Origin: Burkholderia sp. D-99
GTDB taxonomy: Bacteria > Pseudomonadota > Gammaproteobacteria > Burkholderiales > Burkholderiaceae
Length of the DNA stretch: 64,000 bases
Reading direction: 5' to 3'
Assembly: GCF_011605345.1 (NCBI RefSeq)
Contig: NZ_JAAOXM010000004.1
Span: 124,001 to 188,000 of the forward strand
Shown here: one piece after another, positions 56,492 through 64,000 of the stretch
How positions within the stretch are numbered: position 1 is the first letter of the stretch
Layout of the letters: every line of letters starts with the position of its first letter
Position numbers and translations under genes: made by a program
The notes under the pieces: model-generated
Database searches by the model: none
The model's input: the letters and a program-made list of their open reading frames with translations, nothing else
What the model was told of the DNA's origin: nothing

Positions 56492-57525
56492 CGCGCGGCC
56501 TTGTGCGCCTTGGGCGCCGGCGCGGCCTGCCCTGGCGTGTCGGCCGGGCCCTGCACGAGCACGCGGAACGGCGCGGCGTCCGTGCGCAGGATCAGGTTCG
56601 TATTGGTGCCGACCACCGCGTTCAGCGTGTCGAGCGAACGCAGCATCGTGTACAGGTGCGGGTTGCCCGCGTAGCTCTTGCCGTAGATGTCGGCCGCGTC
56701 CTTGCGCGATTGCGCTTCGATGCCGGCCGCTTTCACGTTCGCATCGGCCAGCGCGATGCGGGCGTCGCGCTCGGCGTCCGAGCGGATCTGCGCGGCCTCG
56801 CGATTGCCGTCCGCGGTACGCTGCGCCGCGACGGTCTCGCGTTCGGCGCTCATCCGGTCGACTGTCGCGGCGAGCGTGACGGCCGGCAGCGTGAGCCGTT
56901 CGAGCCCGACCTGGGCGACGCGCACGCCGTACGCCGCATAGAGCTGCGCGTCGATCTGCCGGCGCAGCGCCTCTTCGAATTCGCCGATCTTCACCTGCGC
57001 CGGATCGGTGTTCACGAGCGACGCGAGATCGTACCCGGCGGACGTCGTCTGCAGTGCGGACCCGACGAGCGAGCGAATCTGCCGCGCCGCTTCGTCCGGC
57101 TCGTTGCCGACCGCCCGCATGAAACGCCCGATGTCGCGCGCATCGGCCGGTACGCGCCACGCGACGTACGCTTCGACGATGATGCGCAGCCCGTCGCGGG
57201 TACCGACGTCCTGCAGGCCGCTCGACGTGGTGTGCAGGCGCAGGTCGACGGGCGTTACCGCATCGATCGGCGCAGGCAGGCGCCACGCGAGCCCGGGTTC
57301 GAGCAGCACGCGCACGGGCCGCCCGAAGCGCGTGATCACCGAGGCCTCGCCGGCACGCACCTGCACGAAGCTCGCGACAGCGAGCGCGACGAGCACGCAC
57401 AGCAGCGCGACCGCGACGCGCAGGCGGAATGCGCCAGGCGGCTGCGGCGCGCCGCCGTGCGCGTGGTGATCGTGGCCATGGCCGTGGTGCGCATGGTCAT
57501 GCGTGTGCGAATGAAACAGACTCAC
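56488..57525 (-). CDS. SPFH/Band-7 protein with histidine-rich N-terminus (HflC/HflK-like)
   Basis: 345 residues. The first 25 residues are His-rich (HSHTHDHAHHGHGHDHHAHG). Then comes one membrane helix (about 34-54), an SPFH domain (EASVITRFGRPVRVLLEPGL) and coiled coil (about 215-290). The His tract resembles metal-chelating tails of zinc transporters and metallochaperones and is unusual for the family. A metal-sensing or metal-handing role next to a P1B ATPase gene is inferred. It follows the larger SPFH gene by 93 bases. Confidence 0.86.
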   Translation of the reverse strand: MSLFHSHTHDHAHHGHGHDHHAHGGAPQPPGAFRLRVAVALLCVLVALAVASFVQVRAGEASVITRFGRPVRVLLEPGLAWRLPAPIDAVTPVDLRLHTTSSGLQDVGTRDGLRIIVEAYVAWRVPADARDIGRFMRAVGNEPDEAARQIRSLVGSALQTTSAGYDLASLVNTDPAQVKIGEFEEALRRQIDAQLYAAYGVRVAQVGLERLTLPAVTLAATVDRMSAERETVAAQRTADGNREAAQIRSDAERDARIALADANVKAAGIEAQSRKDAADIYGKSYAGNPHLYTMLRSLDTLNAVVGTNTNLILRTDAAPFRVLVQGPADTPGQAAPAPKAHKAAR

Positions 57526-57618
57526 GATATCGCCCCGGGTGCGGCGTCGCCCGCGTGCGGTGCGGCGGCACGGCCTGCCGCCGTGTTGCGCCGCCCGTGC
57601 GGAAATCGCCGCGACATG

Positions 57619-59514
57619 TCAATGGATGCCGGCCAGATCGCCGGCAGGTGTATTGCGAAGATCGACGGTCGCCCGCGTGCCGTCTGCAAGCCGGTCGTCG
57701 ATGATCGTCATGCGTGCGTTGCGCAAGCCGCGCTGCAGCCGGTCGAGGTAATACTCGAACGGAAACGCGGGGCCACCGAGCCGGTACGCGACCAGGTCGG
57801 CGTCGAAATCGATCTGCTGCACGCGCGCCGCCGACACCGTATCGCCGGCTTGTGCTTCGGCGTGCGCGACCCGTTCGAGCGCCTGCTGCTGCGCGTTGCC
57901 GAGCAGGCCGGCCGCGAAGCCGCGCGCCTGCGCGACGCTGCCCTGCGCGCGGATCTGCGCGGCCTGGACGTCGTGGAAGGCGGCAGCCGCACCGGTCGGC
58001 GGATGCACGCTCTCGATCACGACCGCGATCACGTCGACGCCGCTTTGCAGCTGGTCGAGCTGCTGCTGGATCGCGCGCTTCAACTGATCGGCCATCGCGG
58101 CCTGATTCGTTTCGAGCAGCGATTCGAGCGTATGCGACGCGAGGTAGTGCACGAGTTCGCGATTCGCGCTCGTGCGTACCGTGCTTTCCGGGTCGATCGT
58201 GCGATAGAGCGCGGCGCGCGCGTCGGCATCGGTCGGGCCGAGACGGTAGTCGACCCGCACGTCGGCGTTGACGATCTGGAAGTTCTGGCGGTCGCCGTTC
58301 GCGCCGGCGATCACCTGGGTGGTTTCCCACGGATGCGGCACATCCCACAGACGGTCGAGGCGTTCGGGTGTCGGGCCATCGGCGGGCACGGCCGGCGTAT
58401 CGGCGCTGCCGTCGTTCGCGCTGCCCGCGATCGCGACCTGGTGCACCGCGCCGTTGTCGACGATGCGTGCGCGCCCGAACGGCCAGGGCAGGCCGACGTG
58501 CAGGCCCGGCTGCCAGACCGCGACCGGCGCGCCGAACCGTTCATAGACCGCGCGCTGCTCGGGGTTCAGCACGACGACGGCGGTGAGCAGCCACGCGCTG
58601 GCAACGGTAGCGGCAAGCGCGGCAGGCAGCAGCCGCACGAAGCTGCGCCAGCCCCAGCTCTGCCGCAGGTCGATGCCGTAACGATGGCGCAGTTCGGCGC
58701 CGAGCGACGCGAACGGCGACGGGCGACGGCTCAGCAGCCCGGCGATCGCGCTGGTCGGCACGACCGCGCCGCGCGGCAGCGCAAACCACGACAGCACGCC
58801 GCGCAGGGCGAGCTCGGCGGCAACGGCCGCGTTGAGCAGCGAGACCGCATGCACGAGCCAGTCCGCCGTGCGATGCCGGAACGCGAACCATGCGGCAGCC
58901 AGCGCACCCGCGAGCGCGGTGACGAGCGCGACGCGCAGCACCCGCATGAGCGACGCGGAAACCGCCGAGCCGCTTGCGGCCGCCGCATGATGGCGTTCGG
59001 CGACGAGGGTAAGAAAGGCGAGGACGATGCATGCCGCGCCGGCCGCGAGCGTGGGTTCGGGCGCAGCCATCGCGCGAACCAGCATGACGGGCGACGGCGG
59101 CTGCCACGCGAGCGCGGCCAGCGCGACGGAGAGCGCACCGCCGGCGGTAACGGCCCATGGCCGCCAGTCGATCGCGGCGGCGATCGCCGGCCACGGGTTG
59201 TCGTCATGCTCCGGTTCCTGCTTGCGGCTGAACGCATTGCGCAGCCAGTCGCCGATCAGCGTGGCGGCCGATCCTTCCGGGGGATGGCGGCGCACGCGTC
59301 CGGCGAGCAGCACACCGATCGCGACGACGAGCACGTTGCACCATGCGCTGGCAAGCGGCGCGCACCAGCGCAGGTCGGCGGGCAGGATGTCGACGACGCC
59401 CAGCGTGCCGAGCGCGGCGACCAGCAACGCGGCGGCCCCTGCGACCGGCGCGAGTGCGTCGCGGCCGGGCACGCTGCCCGGAATGTCGTCGTTGCCTTCC
59501 GCCTGTTGCCCCAT
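57619..59514 (-). CDS. large polytopic SPFH/HflK-like membrane protein
   Basis: 631 residues. About six membrane segments in the first 230 residues, a further one at about 295-315 (LLPAALAATVASAWLLTAVV), then an HflK-like SPFH domain (LNPEQRAVYERFGAPVAVWQ, PGLHVGLPWPFG) and coiled coil. HflK normally has one helix, so the N-terminal multi-helix region is an extra module. The ribosome site AAGGAA lies before ATG 59514. First gene of the operon SPFH-SPFH-SPFH-P1B ATPase. Confidence 0.85.
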   Translation of the reverse strand: MGQQAEGNDDIPGSVPGRDALAPVAGAAALLVAALGTLGVVDILPADLRWCAPLASAWCNVLVVAIGVLLAGRVRRHPPEGSAATLIGDWLRNAFSRKQEPEHDDNPWPAIAAAIDWRPWAVTAGGALSVALAALAWQPPSPVMLVRAMAAPEPTLAAGAACIVLAFLTLVAERHHAAAASGSAVSASLMRVLRVALVTALAGALAAAWFAFRHRTADWLVHAVSLLNAAVAAELALRGVLSWFALPRGAVVPTSAIAGLLSRRPSPFASLGAELRHRYGIDLRQSWGWRSFVRLLPAALAATVASAWLLTAVVVLNPEQRAVYERFGAPVAVWQPGLHVGLPWPFGRARIVDNGAVHQVAIAGSANDGSADTPAVPADGPTPERLDRLWDVPHPWETTQVIAGANGDRQNFQIVNADVRVDYRLGPTDADARAALYRTIDPESTVRTSANRELVHYLASHTLESLLETNQAAMADQLKRAIQQQLDQLQSGVDVIAVVIESVHPPTGAAAAFHDVQAAQIRAQGSVAQARGFAAGLLGNAQQQALERVAHAEAQAGDTVSAARVQQIDFDADLVAYRLGGPAFPFEYYLDRLQRGLRNARMTIIDDRLADGTRATVDLRNTPAGDLAGIH

Positions 59515-59717
59515 CGGGGGTTCCTTACGTACGCGTTACAAGGTGCGCAGGAGTCCGTGCGGAATTCTGCGAGCGGCAATGTAGCGCGCCGGATGATGAA
59601 ACTCAAGGTATCGATGCGATTCGCTCGATGGAAGAAACAGTCGTCGGGATCGAACCTTTCCGCTGCCTTGCGGGCCACGCACGCCGTCGACCTCGCGCGC
59701 CGCGCATCACCCCGGAT

Positions 59718-60215
59718 CTACATCAGACGCCGGTACGTAGCCGACGCGATCTCCAGCACGCGGCCGGAATTCGGCAAGAACGCGATACGGACACGCTCGC
59801 CGTCGCGCAAGTTGTCAAAGGCGTCCTTGTCTATGTCAAAGCGTCGACGCGGGATTTCGCGATCGTGGTCGGCAATGAGCAGGTAGTAGTTCTGCACGCC
59901 GCCGACAGTCTGCACGTCGAGCCTGGCAACCGTGGTGTCGAGCACGAACTTCCGGTTGGCTTTCAGATCGAGCGAGACCTTGTGCTCGTACCACTTGCCG
60001 ATCAGATACATGCCCAGGCTGGCCGTCACGATCGTCCCTGCAACCCACAGGAACGCCAGCAGCGGAATTTCCCTCCGCTCCGTGAGGAAGAAGAGGCCGA
60101 CAAGCACGGCGGTAAACACGAGCGCCACCACGACGATCAGCCGGCCGCTGCCTTTCATTCCGCGCAAACGGGCGCGCTCGTCGGGCTCCAGCGGAGCGGT
60201 CGTCAAAGTCGGCAT
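59718..60215 (-). CDS. small membrane protein of unknown function
   Basis: 165 residues with two hydrophobic segments (about 26-46 and 52-73) and a basic beta-rich C-terminal domain ending SATYRRLM. AGGAG six bases before ATG 60215 supports the start. It is on the same strand as the SPFH operon, about 200 bases upstream of it. No family recognised. Confidence 0.7.
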   Translation of the reverse strand: MPTLTTAPLEPDERARLRGMKGSGRLIVVVALVFTAVLVGLFFLTERREIPLLAFLWVAGTIVTASLGMYLIGKWYEHKVSLDLKANRKFVLDTTVARLDVQTVGGVQNYYLLIADHDREIPRRRFDIDKDAFDNLRDGERVRIAFLPNSGRVLEIASATYRRLM

Positions 60216-60387
60216 GGTTCTCCTGTCGCGTCTCGACCGGGAATGGCGCGTGCAACGCCGCGATTGCCGACCATGCTATAGCGCGGCGCCCATCCTGTCA
60301 TCGCCGCGATTGCGTCCAGGATGACTGCGGGAAAACCGGCGGCGATCTCGGATCGGGGGATCCGATGTTCCGAAACCGTGCAGCCGC

Positions 60388-61941
60388 CTAGCTCGCCCCC
60401 AGATCCCGACCGTCGCGGTCGACTCGCAGGCACCGGCGAAAGTCGTCGAAGCCCTCACCGAAGAACCGGAAGAAAAGTGCGGTTGGACGGCCGTTCCTGT
60501 CCAGCAACTTGAAATGGCGTCCGACGCTGCGGCCGACGTACATCAGCGTACCGGCCGAGTATCTCGTGCCCGCGAATCCTCCAGCGATCAGGCGATGCTC
60601 GCGTGCAGCGGGCGTCGTATCGGCCAGGTTGCAATAGCCGGCCAGCCCTGCGTTGACCAGCAATACCTGCTCGCGTTCGTCACCGGGAATAAATTCGCGC
60701 TCACCGTAGCCCGCCGTGTACAGCCCCGTCTCGTCACCGGCTGCGATTTTCCTGATGTCCTCCAGAGAGCGATCGTACAGATTGAGCTCCCGCTCGCCGA
60801 ACGGATAACAGTAGCTCACGAAATTATTCCTGAAACTTTTGTACCGGGACGCATGTTCCGGCCGGTCAAGCCATTGCCTGAACGCGTTTGCATCGTGAGT
60901 CTCCGGACCGGTTTCGCGGTATGCACGATAGGCACTCAGCGCCTCCTCGAACGGATGCCCCGTCGGCACCCAGTTTCCCCTCCGGACGAACACGGTTGGC
61001 TCACCCTTGGGGCGTCCGACATCGCCGTCACGGTCGCCGTCGGTCACGCTGCAGATGTCGTAACCGATCACGAAAAGTGCGGCTTCGAACGCGTGACAGC
61101 GCGCCGCGATCGGGCTCGCGTCGTTGCCATGAGGCTCGTCCGCAAACAATGTCGTCCGTTCGAGCACTGCGCGAATGATCCAGCCCGCGCGCACCTGCCA
61201 GCGCGCCCAGCATTCCGCCGGCACCCGGCGTGTATAAAACTGCGGTGCGGCCGAGAAACCCAAATCGCCCGGATCGCGGATCTGGTCGCCGCGCGCCTGC
61301 CCCGACGGAAAGCCGAGTGGATCGTGATGGACGCCTGATTGACCAGCGTCATGGCGAAACCGCTCGTAGAGCATCGCCAATGCCGCGCCAACCCGGCTGT
61401 CGTAGATCGGTGACCCGGTCGTATCCAGCAGCGCATGCACCTTGGTCAGCCCGGCGTCGAAACGCTCGATATTGCGCGCATGCAAATCGTTCGTCGTCTG
61501 CGAGCCATCCAGCACGAACAACGGCGCAAGCGACTGCAGGTACGCGCAGAATGCCCGGTTCCGAACCTTCGATTCAATAAACGGGATCGCGCCGAATACG
61601 CCCCCCCATCGCAATACTTCACGCGCTACCGCACCCGCACGGTCGTCGTCGCCACTGGCTACGGCTGCACGCAACAGGATGCTCAGTTGCCGAAGCGAGG
61701 CCCGCGTCGTCCGCCAATCGTGCGACTCGATCCTTCGCCCCGTGTCCGGATCGATCCACGCACTGTTCCAGCAGTAATTGGCAAGAACGTTTTCAATGCC
61801 GTCGACGCGCCTGTCCAGACCGTCCGGAACGAACTTGCTGCGGGCAAACCGCAGTTGCACGGGCAGCGTCGGCAGATGCTCGGCGAGCCACCTCACGAAG
61901 TCCGCTACCGGACGTTGCGCAACGAAGTCATGACGATCCAT
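60388..61941 (-). CDS. protein of unknown function (517 aa)
   Basis: A soluble protein rich in aromatic and charged residues. It begins MDRHDFVAQRPVADFVRWLA and contains patches like YDSRVGAALAMLYERFRHDAG and VFVRRGNWVPTGHPFEEALS. I recognise no domain, signal peptide or membrane helix. It follows the helical protein at 61998-62330 by about 56 bases and probably belongs to the same operon. ATG 61941 is chosen; an in-frame extension to 61986 is possible. Composition is even and coding-like across its length. Confidence 0.6.
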   Translation of the reverse strand: MDRHDFVAQRPVADFVRWLAEHLPTLPVQLRFARSKFVPDGLDRRVDGIENVLANYCWNSAWIDPDTGRRIESHDWRTTRASLRQLSILLRAAVASGDDDRAGAVAREVLRWGGVFGAIPFIESKVRNRAFCAYLQSLAPLFVLDGSQTTNDLHARNIERFDAGLTKVHALLDTTGSPIYDSRVGAALAMLYERFRHDAGQSGVHHDPLGFPSGQARGDQIRDPGDLGFSAAPQFYTRRVPAECWARWQVRAGWIIRAVLERTTLFADEPHGNDASPIAARCHAFEAALFVIGYDICSVTDGDRDGDVGRPKGEPTVFVRRGNWVPTGHPFEEALSAYRAYRETGPETHDANAFRQWLDRPEHASRYKSFRNNFVSYCYPFGERELNLYDRSLEDIRKIAAGDETGLYTAGYGEREFIPGDEREQVLLVNAGLAGYCNLADTTPAAREHRLIAGGFAGTRYSAGTLMYVGRSVGRHFKLLDRNGRPTALFFRFFGEGFDDFRRCLRVDRDGRDLGAS

Positions 61942-61997
61942 AGATTTCCATTTTTCTGATTGGCGCAACATCCGCGCCTTCACCACCCGTGACAGGC

Positions 61998-62330
61998 CTA
62001 TCGAGACGGCCGCGAGATCTGTCGCTTGCGCGTCACGAGTGACGCGATTTGTTCATCGAACAACAGGCGGCAGATACCTTCGACCGTATGACGCGCATGA
62101 GCCTGCTCGGACTGCGGTAACGCGTCCACCACGTCGAACAGCTTCGCACGCTGCGCCTTCGCGGCAGCGATCGCCAGCGTCAGCGCGTGGACGGTCTGCT
62201 GACGATCCTCGAAATGCGACTGCTGTGCACCGCGCCGCGCCGCCTGCGCAAGCTGAGTCGCGCGCTCGAGCTCCAGCGCACGAACCAGCTCGACGAGATC
62301 GACGGCGACCGAGGAAAGATCGGCGATCAC
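61998..62330 (-). CDS. small helical protein of unknown function
   Basis: 110 residues, almost entirely predicted helix (…VELVRALELERATQLAQAAR…), ending RKRQISRPSR. ATG 62330 overlaps the previous gene's stop as ATGA, showing tight coupling. No family recognised; perhaps a coiled-coil partner of its neighbour. Confidence 0.6.
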   Translation of the reverse strand: MIADLSSVAVDLVELVRALELERATQLAQAARRGAQQSHFEDRQQTVHALTLAIAAAKAQRAKLFDVVDALPQSEQAHARHTVEGICRLLFDEQIASLVTRKRQISRPSR

Positions 62331-62785
62331 GGCCGCGGCACCGACGATGCCCCCGGGTCCGCGACGACCACCTCGACCATCTTCGTCAGCATCTCCAGCG
62401 CCTGCTGACGCGACTGCGGGTCAGATTCCGGAATGCCGGCCAGCACTTCGCGGATCAGCTTGACCGCCGTGTCGCCGCGAGTGACGATCGTGTCGCGCAT
62501 GACCGACAGGCGCTCGACTTCGGCGCGGAACGCTTCGCGCACCTGACGGGTGCGGGCCTCGATCTGATCGACCTGTGCCTGCGAGTTCGCGCGGATTTTC
62601 GCGATCTCGGAGAGATTGGTCGCGATGGTCAGCATGTTTGTTGCCACCTGCGTGCCGCCGGCGATCAGCACGTCGACCTGCTGCTCGGTGAAGCCTCCGC
62701 GGCCGGTCGCCGGCGTGCCGGAACGTTCGGCAGGCACCGTTGCCGGCCGGCGGGCCGGCAGATCCATCGAATCATCGCTCATCAT
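62327..62785 (-). CDS. helical/coiled-coil protein of unknown function
   Basis: 152 residues with a disordered Pro/Ala-rich start (to about 28) and a long helical stretch (LSEIAKIRANSQAQVDQIEA, then RTRQVREAFRAEVERL). It lies 15 bases after the large upstream gene and is coupled to the next by ATGA. The arrangement suggests a complex of helical proteins. Confidence 0.65.
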   Translation of the reverse strand: MMSDDSMDLPARRPATVPAERSGTPATGRGGFTEQQVDVLIAGGTQVATNMLTIATNLSEIAKIRANSQAQVDQIEARTRQVREAFRAEVERLSVMRDTIVTRGDTAVKLIREVLAGIPESDPQSRQQALEMLTKMVEVVVADPGASSVPRP

Positions 62786-62800
62786 CTATTCCTTTCGTGT

Positions 62801-64000
62801 TCAGGGATTGACCGTCTGTGTCAATCGGGTACGCAAACTGGCCAGCTGCTGGCGCGTGCCCTGCACATCAGCCAGGCGGGCTTCGCGCTCGGGCGCTGCA
62901 ACCGGATTGTTTTCAAATTCGCCGTACAGTTCGTCGACGATCGCCTCGTTGGACGCGCGCAGCGACGGCAGGTGTTGATCGCGCAGCACCCGATCGATAT
63001 CGGCTCGCCAATTGCCGACGGCCTCGCGGCTCTGCTCGATCAGCTTGCGCTGCCAGACCTGCGCCTCGTAGACGAACGAGCCAATCTCGACGATCACCGT
63101 CACCGCGACGCTCAGACGCTCCATCAAGCGCTTGGTGAAAATACGGCCGATCTGGTCATAGACTTCGCGCCCGAACCGCTGGCCGAACAGCTCGCCGAGG
63201 CGCTTGAGCGCCATCTTCGCGAGGTTGCCCGCGCCCGCGGCAGCGCCGCCGACACCGCCGATCCCCTTCAGCATCGCGTTCACGGCGTTGCCGGCCAAGC
63301 GCTGCGCGATCGTGCGCGATACGTTCAGCGTGAAGCGCCGCACCGGATCGTCAGGCCGCAACGACACGGTCTTGTCGAGCTCGCCGATCGCGGTATTCGC
63401 GATTTCCTCGAGCCGCCGGTTCAGCGCAACCATCTCGACTTCCATGTGCGCCTCGAGCTGGCGACCGATCCGGCGCACCTCGAACGGCAGGCAATGGCTC
63501 GCAACCCATTCCGCGCAATCCGGGTAGCCAAGCCATTTGTCCGCACCCAGGATCTCGGCTTCGATCTGCTGCAGGGACGCGGTAACGAGGGTATCCAGCA
63601 AACGCGGCAGCGCAGTGTCGAGGCTCGCCATGGTCCGTTCGATTTCGCTCAGCGACTCGGCCCTTGCCGCGCGCGTGATGTCGAGCGCGCGCACGATCGC
63701 CTCGGCTTCGTCGGCATCGGCCGACAGCCCGGCTTCCTCGCGCTCGAGCACCGCGTCGGCATCGTCGAGCACGGCGAGCACGTTCTCCTGCAGCCGTTCA
63801 TGCACGGTCTCGAGCACGGCGGAATCGAACGCGTGCCGGCGCACTTCGTCCCACAACCCGTCGGCCGCAAGTGGTGCCTGCGCGATCGGCACGCCGTTCG
63901 CCGACGCGACGAGCTGCAGCGTCAGCGGTCGCCGGAGTCCGTCTTCCGCCAGCCGCCTGATCTCGGCCACGCGCTTGTCGTCGGGGCCGCAGCCTTCCGG
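62801..64000 (-). CDS. C-terminal part of a large helical protein, possibly dynamin-like GTPase
   Basis: The frame is open to the right edge (399 residues visible). It is mostly long helices, with a hydrophobic Gly/Ala-rich segment (GIGGVGGAAAGAGNLA) and a cluster like VAVTVIVEIGSFVYEAQVWQ, reminiscent of the membrane-binding paddle end of bacterial dynamins. No GTP-binding motif is seen because the N-terminus is outside the window. It leads the operon with two small helical proteins and the 517-residue unknown. Identity is tentative. Confidence 0.5.
   Translation of the reverse strand, partial: PEGCGPDDKRVAEIRRLAEDGLRRPLTLQLVASANGVPIAQAPLAADGLWDEVRRHAFDSAVLETVHERLQENVLAVLDDADAVLEREEAGLSADADEAEAIVRALDITRAARAESLSEIERTMASLDTALPRLLDTLVTASLQQIEAEILGADKWLGYPDCAEWVASHCLPFEVRRIGRQLEAHMEVEMVALNRRLEEIANTAIGELDKTVSLRPDDPVRRFTLNVSRTIAQRLAGNAVNAMLKGIGGVGGAAAGAGNLAKMALKRLGELFGQRFGREVYDQIGRIFTKRLMERLSVAVTVIVEIGSFVYEAQVWQRKLIEQSREAVGNWRADIDRVLRDQHLPSLRASNEAIVDELYGEFENNPVAAPEREARLADVQGTRQQLASLRTRLTQTVNP

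Overview
The window reads as a high-GC betaproteobacterial replicon, most likely from the Burkholderia cepacia complex. The strongest marker is a complete zinc metalloprotease of the ZmpA type. In B. cenocepacia this gene sits on the third replicon (pC3), so the accessory character of the window fits a secondary chromosome or megaplasmid. That placement is inference. There are no rRNA or tRNA genes and no CRISPR array.

Layout. 1-10.5 kb (minus strand): a Wzx/Wzy-type exopolysaccharide operon, read right to left: initiating sugar-phosphate transferase, outer-membrane export lipoprotein, low-molecular-weight tyrosine phosphatase, BY-kinase, flippase, a KpsS/KpsC-like glycosyltransferase, an O-acetyltransferase, two more glycosyltransferases and the start of a KdsA (Kdo-8-phosphate synthase) copy. 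KdsA and the capsule-synthesis enzyme together suggest a Kdo-containing polysaccharide. A GlxA-type AraC regulator follows at 11.3-12.4 kb. 12.4-16.1 kb is a scarred stretch: an IS3 transposase remnant, a frameshifted MFS transporter, an intact second-type asd gene and a broken EamA transporter.

16.5-23.3 kb: phenylalanine 2-monooxygenase, a small unknown gene, a membrane protein, then an unusual cassette made of a radical SAM protein with a long C-terminal extension, a possibly frameshifted partner ORF, a DUF2384-like small protein and a DUF4303 protein. 23.5-28 kb: two adjacent GGDEF-EAL membrane proteins. 28.6-36.4 kb: zmpA, an MFS exporter, a P-loop kinase, an 8-bp tandem repeat, an SDR, a VOC protein and two lipoproteins.

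37.2-41.5 kb: a 1444-residue trimeric autotransporter adhesin with a large internal duplication. 42.7-47.1 kb: a response regulator with AraC output, a TonB-dependent siderophore receptor and an alginate-lyase-family protein lacking the usual catalytic histidine. 47.2-53.4 kb: an AraC regulator divergent from a catabolic operon that matches the indole-oxidising iif layout (hydrolase/SnoaL fusion, SDR, StyA-like monooxygenase, flavin reductase, outer-membrane channel).

53.5-59.5 kb (minus): an operon of three SPFH/HflK-HflC-like membrane proteins translationally coupled to a P1B metal ATPase; one SPFH protein has a histidine-rich N-terminus. 59.7-64 kb (minus): a small membrane protein, a 517-residue unknown, two small helical proteins and the C-terminal part of a large, possibly dynamin-like protein that runs off the window.

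The loci best worth study as possibly undescribed systems are the radical SAM/DUF2384-like/DUF4303 cassette, the SPFH-P1B ATPase operon and the helical/dynamin-like operon at the right edge.
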